A stretch of DNA of 6,950 nt from Actinomycetota bacterium (GTDB lineage Bacteria; Actinomycetota; Acidimicrobiia; Acidimicrobiales; AC-25), in contig VAXF01000212.1 in assembly GCA_005888395.1 (NCBI GenBank), positions 1-6,950 on the forward strand, read 5' to 3'. The position numbers and the translations under genes are program-made. The notes below the pieces were generated by a model. The model had not been told where the DNA came from and made no database searches. It saw only the letters and a program-made list of their open reading frames with translations. Shown here in pieces: positions 1 through 5,023 of the stretch (within the stretch, counting starts at the first letter, position 1; each line of letters starts with the position of its first letter).

Positions 1-530
1 GCTGGGTACACGACCACGCCGGCGAGCTGGGCGTCGACCCGGCCCGCATCGCGGTGGCCGGCGACAGCGCTGGCGGGAACCTCGCGGCCGTTGCCACCCT
101 CGACGCTCGCGAGCGTGGGGGTCCGCCGCTCGCCTTCCAGCTGCTGATCTATCCGTGCCTCGACGCGACAATGACCCAGCCGTCGATCGACGAGAACGCG
201 GAGGGCTACCTGCTCCAGCGCGACTCGATGCAGTGGTTCTACGGCCACTACGCGCGCGAGACCGACGTGAAGGACCAGCGCCTCTCGCCGCTCCACGCAG
301 CCGACCTCGCCGGCCTCCCCCCGGCGCTCGTGATCACGGCCGAGTTCGACCCGCTGCGCGACGAGGGCGAGGCCTACGGCGAGCGCCTGCGCGACGCCGG
401 CGTCCCCGTCACCGTCAGCCGGTACGACGGCATGATCCACGGCTTCTTCGGCATGACCGCCGTGCTCGACGCCGCCCGCGCCGCCATGGACGAGGCCGTC
501 GCGGCCCTGCGGGCTGTCCTCGCCGTCTGA
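1..530 (+). CDS. Alpha/beta-hydrolase, hormone-sensitive-lipase family (3' part; 5' end outside window)
   Basis: Probable carboxylesterase or lipase of the alpha/beta-hydrolase fold-3 (HSL) family, hydrolysing an ester or acyl substrate that cannot be named from sequence. The frame is open from base 3 and gives 175 visible residues ending at TGA 528-530. Visible features are GDSAGG with the nucleophile serine codon at 66-68, a DPLRDE motif whose first Asp (348-350) fits the acid of the triad, and the His of IHGFF (438-440) as the base. A GTG at 54 could be mistaken for a start, but it lies inside the nucleophile elbow, so the real start is upstream. The N-terminal oxyanion-hole HGGG motif of the family should be outside the window. 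It converges on the YczE-like gene. Family assignment is strong; the substrate is unknown. Confidence 0.9.
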   Translation, partial: WVHDHAGELGVDPARIAVAGDSAGGNLAAVATLDARERGGPPLAFQLLIYPCLDATMTQPSIDENAEGYLLQRDSMQWFYGHYARETDVKDQRLSPLHAADLAGLPPALVITAEFDPLRDEGEAYGERLRDAGVPVTVSRYDGMIHGFFGMTAVLDAARAAMDEAVAALRAVLAV

Positions 531-538
531 CCCCCACG

Positions 539-589
539 CTTCTGGCAGCAGAATCCCGCCCGAAACGGTCGCCGTTCCGCTGCCAAAAG
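539..589. terminator. Long nested inverted repeat between convergent genes, putative bidirectional terminator
   Basis: Arms at 539-553 and 575-589 match as an inverted repeat at 13 of 15 positions (cttctggcagcagaa against cttttggcagcggaa on the other strand). Inside it sits a second perfect hairpin, aacgg at 564-568 and ccgtt at 572-576 with a 3-nt loop; the two share a couple of bases, so they may be alternative foldings. It lies between the stop codons of the hydrolase (530) and the YczE-like gene (617), where a bidirectional terminator would be useful. Neither strand has a clear U-tract after the stem, so classic intrinsic termination is not shown. It could instead be a dispersed intergenic repeat. 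Confidence 0.45.
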
Positions 590-614
590 CGAAGGGGTTG
601 AGTAGCCGAGCCCC

Positions 615-1205
615 TTACTCGCCCGCCAGACCGACCGGCTCCTCGACGAGACGGGGGGCGCCGAACCAGCCGAGGGTCACCTGCACCAGCGGGCCGAAGG
701 CGAACGCGAACAGCACCGTGCCGAAGCCGGCGGTACCGCCGAGCACGACTCCACACACGAGCACAGTCACCTCCATCACGGTGCGCACCAGGCGGATCGA
801 CCAGCCGAAGCGGTTGTGGAGCGCCAGCATCAAGCCGTCGCGCGGTCCCGCGCCGAGGTCGGCGCCGAGGTAGAGGCCGGCGCCGACGGCGAGCACCACG
901 ATCGAGACGAGCAACATCGGCACGCGCACCACGATCAGGTGCGGCGCCGAGATCCGGTCGAGGGCGAAGTCGATCGTGAGACCGACGAGGATCACGTTGA
1001 TCAGCGTCCCGATGCCGGGGCGGTAGCCGAGCGGCCACCACAGCAGGATGATCGGCAGGCCGACGATGATGGCGGTGCGGCCCATCGGGATCCCGGTGTG
1101 GCGCGAGATGCCTTGGTGGAACACGTCCCACGGCCCGAGCCCGAGGTTGGCCCGCACCATCAGCGCGATGCCGACGCCGAGCACCAGCAGCCCCGGGATC
1201 AGCAT
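615..1205 (-). CDS. YczE/YitT-like integral membrane protein
   Basis: Polytopic membrane protein of the YczE type, 196 aa from ATG 1205 to TAA 615. The biochemical function of the family is not established; some relatives sit next to regulators or transporters. Residues 1-17 form the first membrane span, followed by ANLGLGPWD (19-27), a family-like signature. The second half repeats this pattern as ADLGAGPRD (115-123), which suggests an internal duplication of about 96 residues. Several further hydrophobic segments are seen, for example near 44-56, 66-79, 95-112, 142-158 and 160-178. The ATG start leaves no basic residues before span 1. A CTG at 1235, overlapping the thioesterase stop and preceded by a gagga sequence, would add LRRSYRVRFA and may be the true start. 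It probably shares a transcript with the upstream thioesterase. Confidence 0.78.
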   Translation of the reverse strand: MLIPGLLVLGVGIALMVRANLGLGPWDVFHQGISRHTGIPMGRTAIIVGLPIILLWWPLGYRPGIGTLINVILVGLTIDFALDRISAPHLIVVRVPMLLVSIVVLAVGAGLYLGADLGAGPRDGLMLALHNRFGWSIRLVRTVMEVTVLVCGVVLGGTAGFGTVLFAFAFGPLVQVTLGWFGAPRLVEEPVGLAGE

Positions 1206-1231
1206 TGCGAACCGGACGCGATAGCTGCGCC

Positions 1232-1651
1232 TCAGGTCGTGTCGTCCTCGCGGTGGAGCAGGAACGTGCCGGTGCTCCTGCTGACGAGGGCGCCGTCGGC
1301 GTCGCGTACCGCCGCCTCCGCGTACGCGACCTGCCTGGCCATCCGCACGACCTCGCCGCGAACGGTGAGCGCGTCGCCCACCTTGACCGGGCGCATGGTC
1401 TCGGCCTTCAGCTCGAGCGTGGCCCGCGCCCGGTCGCGCCCGTCGAGGCCGGCGTTGATGGCGAAGTTCATGGCCGCGTCGAGCAGCACGGAGTGGACTC
1501 CCGCCTGCACGACGCCACCCGGGTTGCAGGCCAGCGGCGTGGGCGACCATCGGGCCGTGACCCACCCGTCGCCGTAGGCGTCGAAGCCGGCGCCGACCGC
1601 CTCGATGATCGGCATGCCCCCGTCGCCGAGCCAGCGGTCCATGTTGCGCAT
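1232..1651 (-). CDS. PaaI-family hotdog-fold acyl-CoA thioesterase
   Basis: A 139-aa protein, the usual size for a single hotdog domain, likely hydrolysing an acyl-CoA to free acid and CoA in the cytosol. The centre, NPGGVVQAGVHSVLLDAAMNF (from about residue 43), matches the PaaI/4HBT motif in which a His-Gly-Gly is followed by a helix bearing the catalytic Asp or Glu. Here Asp58 is present, while the His position is Gln49, as in some PaaI-like relatives. The C-terminal half (TLELKAETMRPVKVGD, then strands ending TGTFLLHRE) is typical of the beta-sheet. ATG 1651 was chosen; a second ATG at 1642 is possible and neither has a strong Shine-Dalgarno. It is divergent from the thiolase and 26 nt upstream of the YczE-like gene. 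Physiological substrate unknown. Confidence 0.85.
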   Translation of the reverse strand: MRNMDRWLGDGGMPIIEAVGAGFDAYGDGWVTARWSPTPLACNPGGVVQAGVHSVLLDAAMNFAINAGLDGRDRARATLELKAETMRPVKVGDALTVRGEVVRMARQVAYAEAAVRDADGALVSRSTGTFLLHREDDTT

Positions 1652-1719
1652 GTCGGGCGAGGCTAGGCGAGCGCCCGGAGAACTAGTCTGCGAATACTTC
1701 GAACACGGGAGGACCTGTC
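1652..1719. promoter_or_regulatory. Divergent intergenic region between thioesterase and thiolase
   Basis: This 68-nt gap must hold, or lie close to, the promoters for both directions. Two small inverted repeats are visible: cgggcg (1654-1659) with cgcccg (1672-1677), and cgaa-tac-ttcg (1691-1701). Either could be an operator for a shared acyl-CoA-responsive regulator, but that is inference. A TANNNT hexamer (TAGTCT, 1684-1689) could be a -10 for the thiolase, without a recognisable -35. Confidence 0.35.
1707..1713 (+). promoter_or_regulatory. Ribosome binding site of the thiolase gene
   Basis: GGGAGGA is close to the ideal Shine-Dalgarno and lies 6 nt before ATG 1720, fixing that start. It is the strongest ribosome binding site I see in the window. 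Confidence 0.8.
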
Positions 1720-2883
1720 ATGCCGACCGCCGTCATCGTCGACGCCGTCCGCACCGCCCTCGGCAAGCGCAACGGGAAGCTCAAGGGCTGGCACCCCGTC
1801 GACCTCGCCGCCGAGACGTTGCGGGCGGTGGTCGAGCGCACCGGGGTCGACCCGGCGCTCGTCGAGGACGTGATCATGGGCTGCGTCATGCAGACCGGCG
1901 AGCAGGGCCTCAACATCGGCCGCAACGCCGCCCTCGCCGCCGGGTTCCCGGAGTCGGTGGTGGGCACCACGGTCGACCGCCAGTGCGGGTCGTCGCAGCA
2001 GTCGGCCCACTTCGCCGCCCAGGGCGTGATCGCCGGCGCCTACGACGTGGTCATCGCCGCCGGCGTCGAGTGCATGACGCGGGTGCCGATGGGCGCCACC
2101 CTCACCCAGGGCCCGGGGATGCCGTTCGGGCCGAAGATGATGGAGCGCTACAGCAACGGGCTCGTTCCCCAGGGCATCTCGGCCGAGATGGTCGCCGACA
2201 AGTGGAGCCTCAGCCGCGACGACGTCGACGCCTTCAGCGCCGAGAGCCACAAGCGGGCGGCGCGGGCGACCGAGGAGGGTCGCTTCGAGCGCGAGATCGT
2301 CCCCGTCGCCGTCGACACCGACGAGGGCAAGGAGGAGTTCAAGACCGACGAGGGCATCCGGCCCGACTCGAGCGTCGAGTCGCTGGCCAAGCTCAAGCCC
2401 GCGTTCAAGGAGGACGGGAAGATCACGGCCGGCAACTCGTCGCAGATCACCGACGGCGCCGCCGCCGTCCTCATCATGAGCGAGGACAAGGCCAAGGAGC
2501 TCGGTCTCACGCCGCGGGCCCGCTTCCACACGTTCGCCCTCGCCGGCGTCGACCCGGTGATCATGCTGACCGCGCCGATCCCGGCCACCTCCAAGGTGCT
2601 CGAGCGGGCGAAGATGACCCTCGACCAGATCGACGTGGTCGAGATCAACGAGGCGTTCGCGTCGGTCGTGCTGGCCTGGGAGAAGGAGCACCACCCCGAC
2701 ATGAGCAGGGTCAACGCGAACGGCGGCGCCATCGCGATCGGCCACCCGCTCGGCTGCTCGGGCGCCCGCCTCATGGCCACCCTGGTCAACGAGCTGGAGC
2801 GCACCGGTGGGCGCTGGGGGCTCCAGACCATGTGTGAGGGCGGCGGCATGGCCAACGCCACCATCATCGAGCGCCTGGGCTAG
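1720..2883 (+). CDS. Acetyl-CoA C-acyltransferase (thiolase)
   Basis: Complete 387-aa thiolase, close to the family's usual 390 residues. It catalyses thiolytic cleavage of a 3-ketoacyl-CoA, or the reverse Claisen condensation of acyl-CoAs, in beta-oxidation or related pathways. The nucleophile Cys89 lies in DRQCGSSQQ, a form I associate with actinobacterial FadA-type enzymes including those of steroid and fatty-acid breakdown. The other active-site blocks are NEAF (310-313), GHPLG with His342, and CEGGGMANA with Cys372, so all catalytic residues are present. The start is fixed by GGGAGGA 6 nt upstream; the stop is TAG 2881-2883. The adjacent thioesterase and hydrolase suggest a local acyl-metabolism role. 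Whether it is degradative or biosynthetic, and its chain-length preference, cannot be read from the sequence. Confidence 0.95.
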   Translation: MPTAVIVDAVRTALGKRNGKLKGWHPVDLAAETLRAVVERTGVDPALVEDVIMGCVMQTGEQGLNIGRNAALAAGFPESVVGTTVDRQCGSSQQSAHFAAQGVIAGAYDVVIAAGVECMTRVPMGATLTQGPGMPFGPKMMERYSNGLVPQGISAEMVADKWSLSRDDVDAFSAESHKRAARATEEGRFEREIVPVAVDTDEGKEEFKTDEGIRPDSSVESLAKLKPAFKEDGKITAGNSSQITDGAAAVLIMSEDKAKELGLTPRARFHTFALAGVDPVIMLTAPIPATSKVLERAKMTLDQIDVVEINEAFASVVLAWEKEHHPDMSRVNANGGAIAIGHPLGCSGARLMATLVNELERTGGRWGLQTMCEGGGMANATIIERLG

Positions 2884-3136
2884 CCGGCTGGTCGTCCGCG
2901 TCGCGATCGCCCTGGGCGCCGGCGGCGTCATCCTCTGGGTCGGCTTCGTCATGCTGCGCGGGTTGGCCCGGCCCCGGCCGGAGCCGCCGCCGGTGGGGGA
3001 GGTGCGCCGGGTCGACCTGCGCTACCGGTGCGGGGTGTGCGGCGCCGAGGTCCGCATGACCCGGGCTGCCAACGAGGACCCCGAGCCCCCCCGGCACTGC
3101 ATGGAGGAGATGGAGCTGCTCACGCCGCTCGAGTGA
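2834..3136 (+). CDS. Small membrane-anchored protein with CxxC zinc-ribbon-like tail (start uncertain)
   Basis: Unrecognised small protein. The convincing part begins around 2888: a hydrophobic segment (VAIALGAGGVILWVGFVML), a Pro-rich linker (RPRPEPPPVGE), then a cytosol-sized tail with YRCGVCGAEVRM and, further on, PPRHCMEEMELL. The CGVCG and HC pairs could bind one zinc, as in rubredoxin-like or FmdB-type ribbons, though this is inference. The start is unclear. GTG 2834 overlaps the thiolase by 50 nt; CTG 2888 would start just after the thiolase stop and before the membrane span; ATG 2951 would lose most of the span and give 61 aa. The stop is TGA 3134-3136, just before a stem-loop. It is probably co-transcribed with the thiolase, although no functional link is evident. 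Confidence 0.6.
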   Translation: MRAAAWPTPPSSSAWASRLVVRVAIALGAGGVILWVGFVMLRGLARPRPEPPPVGEVRRVDLRYRCGVCGAEVRMTRAANEDPEPPRHCMEEMELLTPLE

Positions 3137-3137
3137 G

Positions 3138-3170
3138 TTCTCCCCAGCCTGTGGACAACTCTGGGGAGAA
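3138..3170. terminator. Perfect 10-bp inverted repeat between convergent genes
   Basis: Arms ttctccccag (3138-3147) and ctggggagaa (3161-3170) are exact inverted copies around a 13-nt loop. The stem starts 2 nt after the stop of the small CxxC gene and lies 22 nt beyond the crgA stop, so it can serve as a terminator for both. No U-tract follows on the + strand. A second, weaker stem (agggc 3175-3179, gccct 3189-3193) lies closer to the crgA stop. The loop contains a DnaA-box-like sequence, listed separately. Confidence 0.55.
3150..3158 (-). promoter_or_regulatory. DnaA box (TTGTCCACA)
   Basis: On the minus strand this reads TTGTCCACA, the DnaA-box form known from high-GC actinobacteria such as Streptomyces and Mycobacterium. 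It fills most of the loop of the 3138-3170 inverted repeat. I found no second box in the window, so this is not an origin by itself. It could be a DnaA-titration or regulatory site, or chance. Confidence 0.4.
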
Positions 3171-3191
3171 TGACAGGGCTGTAGTTACGCC

Positions 3192-3467
3192 CTAGTGGTA
3201 CTGGGTGGCCGTGACGAAGCCGGCGGTGATGAGCCCCAGCCCGAGCAGCAGGTACCAGTTGCTGGTGCCGCCGGGGAGCACGTGGGGCAGGTAGTTGAGG
3301 ATGACGATGGCCACCCCGAGCAGCAGGCAGGTGAACATGAGCGCCGGCACCCAGGGAGGGCTCACCTTCTGCTCGCGGGGGATCGGCGGCGTGTAGCGGC
3401 CCGAGGATTCCTGGGCCCGCGGAGTCACCCGCCCGCCGCGGCGCTTCGTGGAGGTCTTGCGGGCCAT
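3192..3467 (-). CDS. crgA: Cell division protein CrgA
   Basis: A 91-aa protein matching CrgA, a small two-span membrane protein of the actinobacterial divisome. In mycobacteria it interacts with FtsZ and septal peptidoglycan enzymes such as FtsI; in Streptomyces it affects FtsZ-ring formation and sporulation septation. The N-terminus is basic and cytosolic (MARKTSTKRRGG), followed by SGRYTPPIP, then two hydrophobic spans (about 39-59 and 70-87) joined by a short loop. It ends in ATQYH, like the W-H ending of characterised CrgA. Length agrees with the family (about 90 aa). Start ATG 3467 has only a weak G-rich upstream sequence. It lies 11 nt downstream of the restored stop of the receiver-GGDEF gene, suggesting one transcript. 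Its position near trpG, pknB and pbpA matches the mycobacterial cluster. Confidence 0.92.
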   Translation of the reverse strand: MARKTSTKRRGGRVTPRAQESSGRYTPPIPREQKVSPPWVPALMFTCLLLGVAIVILNYLPHVLPGGTSNWYLLLGLGLITAGFVTATQYH

Positions 3468-3478
3468 CGCCCCGGAGC

Positions 3479-4410
3479 TTAGATGGCGACGGTGAGGCGC
3501 CGGCCCCGATCGCAAGCGTCGACCAGCGCCGTGTCGGCGGCCATGTAGAGCTCGTCGCGCGTGCCCGCGTGGTTCGGATGCACTGCGACGCCCGCGGCCA
3601 GCACCACCGGGGGAGCTCGACAGGTCGCGCTGCCGACTCGAGGGCGGCCTCGACGAGCACCTCGGCGTCGCTGACCGAGTTGCCGGGCAGCACCACGGCG
3701 AACTCGTCGCCGGCGTTTCGCCCGACCACGGCCGTTGGCGGCAGCGTCCCTCGGAGCCGCTCACCGATTGCGCGGAGCACGAAGTCGCCGGCCGCGTAGC
3801 CGGCCGATGTGTTGACCTCGCCGAGCGAGCACACCTTCACGAGGGCGAGGACGACGGCGCTCTCGGTGTGCCGGGCGAGGCGGATCTCGTCAGCGATGCG
3901 GTCCTGCACGTAGCCGTAAGTGGCGAGGCCCGTCACGGCATCCGCGGTCATAGGGCTCGACGCGTCGGCGCTGGTGGCGGCGCGCATCTCGGCCCGGGCA
4001 ATGCGATCGGCGACGAGGGCGGCGAGCGACTTCACGCTGAACGGCTTCGAGACGAACGCGTCGACGCCGCCCTCGAGCGCGTCGTCGCGCACCGAGGCGC
4101 GTGCATCCGCGGTGACGACGATGACCGGCACCTTCGCATGGCTCGCGCTGTCGCGGAGGAGCCGGTAGGCGTCGAGGCCCGAGAACCCGCGCAGGTGCAG
4201 GTCGAGCAGGACGCAGGCCGGGTCGACCTTCTCGACCGCCGCCACCACGTCGTCGACCGAGTCGGGGTCGACGTGGACGAGGGCGTAGCCGCTGGCGCGG
4301 AAGTAGGCGCGCAGGAAGTCGGCGATGTCGTGCTCGTCCTCGATCACGAGGACCGTGCTCGTGGCGTGCAGCCGGGAGGCGATGGAACCCGGTCGTGGCG
4401 TGTCAGCCAT
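3479..4410 (-). CDS. Response regulator with receiver and degenerate GGDEF domain, disrupted by a one-base frameshift
   Basis: Two-domain regulator. The receiver (about 18-140) has the acidic pair in VIEDEHD (Glu24, Asp25), phospho-acceptor Asp70 in LLDLHLRG, Thr100 and Lys122 in VSKPF, so phosphorylation looks possible. The GGDEF-like domain (about 155-310) reads RNAGDEF at 231-237. The usual metal-binding Asp before FKxIND is replaced: the block reads LVKVCSLGEVN, with Lys192 there. No RxxD inhibitory site is seen, so cyclase activity is doubtful. The open frame leaves the domain after Pro267, at a C5 run (G5 on the + strand, 3609-3613). One more C restores VVLAAGVAVHPN through LYMAADTAL to GRRLTVAI and TAA at 3479-3481, about 310 aa in all. 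This may be a sequencing error, a recent mutation or, less likely, -1 slippage. Start ATG 4410 has gaagg upstream. Divergent from trpG/pabA; crgA follows by 11 nt. Confidence 0.85.
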
Positions 4411-4430
4411 GCGGGTACCTTCGCGACGAG

Positions 4431-5012
4431 ATGGGAGCGCGTGTCATTGTCATCGACAACTACGACTCTTTCGTCTACAACCTCGTGCAGTACCTCGGAG
4501 AGCTCGGCGCTGAACCCTTGGTATACCGCCACGACGAGCTTTCGGTCGATGAGATTGTCTCACTCGATCCTGACGCCGTGCTGATATCGCCCGGCCCGGG
4601 CCGTCCCGAGGACGCCGGGGTGAGCAATGCCGTGATCGAGCGCTTCGCCGGGGAACGGCCGATTCTCGGCGTCTGCCTCGGCCACCAGTGCATCGGCCAG
4701 GTGTTCGGTGGTGAGATCGTGCGAGCGTCGGCGGTGATGCACGGGAAGACCTCGATGATCTCCCACGACGGCGCCGGCGTGCTCGCGGGGCTGCCCGACC
4801 CGTTCGAGGCCACCCGGTACCACTCGCTGGTGGTCGACCGCGCCAGCGTGCCCGACGTGCTCGAGGTCACGGCCGAGTCCGAGGACGGCACGGTGATGGC
4901 GCTGCGCCACCGCGAGCTGCCCGTTGAAGGTGTTCAGTTCCACCCCGAGTCGGTGCTGACCCACGCCGGCAAGGACCTGCTGGCCAACTTCCTCGCGATG
5001 GCCCCCGTCTAG
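4431..5012 (+). CDS. trpG: Anthranilate / aminodeoxychorismate synthase glutamine amidotransferase subunit
   Basis: Class I glutamine amidotransferase of 193 aa, the normal size for TrpG/PabA. It releases ammonia from glutamine for the chorismate-using partner (TrpE or PabB), feeding tryptophan and/or folate synthesis in the cytosol. It shows the N-terminal IDNYDSFVYNLVQYL block, SPGPGRPEDAG (about 53-63), nucleophile Cys82 in GVCLGHQ, and His171 with Glu173 in QFHPES, so the full triad is present. ATG 4431 matches the conserved N-terminus; an in-frame start at 4395 would add an unlikely extension. The Shine-Dalgarno is weak. The partner subunit is not in the window, and the sequence alone does not separate TrpG from PabA; the dual-function form is common. 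As in mycobacteria, it faces pknB tail to tail. The first third has more A/T-ending codons than the rest. Confidence 0.93.
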   Translation: MGARVIVIDNYDSFVYNLVQYLGELGAEPLVYRHDELSVDEIVSLDPDAVLISPGPGRPEDAGVSNAVIERFAGERPILGVCLGHQCIGQVFGGEIVRASAVMHGKTSMISHDGAGVLAGLPDPFEATRYHSLVVDRASVPDVLEVTAESEDGTVMALRHRELPVEGVQFHPESVLTHAGKDLLANFLAMAPV

Positions 5013-5023
5013 CCCTCAGGGCT
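5011..5023. repeat. Short palindrome spanning the convergent trpG and pknB stop codons
   Basis: agccct-c-agggct is a perfect 6+1+6 palindrome covering the last two bases of the trpG TAG (5010-5012) and the whole pknB TGA (5018-5016). With only 3 nt between the genes, this is the only structure available for termination. It is short, has no U-tract and may be incidental. Confidence 0.3.

Noticed and set aside
1605..2837. 410-codon plus-strand open frame overlapping the thiolase
   Set aside because: Arg/His/Gly-rich shadow frame; the thiolase frame carries all catalytic motifs and a strong ribosome binding site.
1663..2952. 429-codon minus-strand open frame opposite the thiolase
   Set aside because: Shadow of a high-GC gene: rich in Gly, Ala, Arg, Asp and His with no domain, while the plus strand has a complete thiolase.
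3150..3158. Origin of replication
   Set aside because: Only one DnaA box, no AT-rich unwinding region and no dnaA or dnaN gene in the window.
3022..3478. Long minus-strand open frame continuing the response regulator through crgA into 3022
   Set aside because: After residue 267 the translation is low-complexity Arg/Pro/Ser-rich and overlaps crgA in another frame; it is the product of the frameshift.
4495..4527. Candidate minus-strand promoter with TATACC for the response regulator
   Set aside because: The hexamer lies in the palindrome ggtatacc and has only a weak -35-like match 18 nt upstream, too little to call a promoter.
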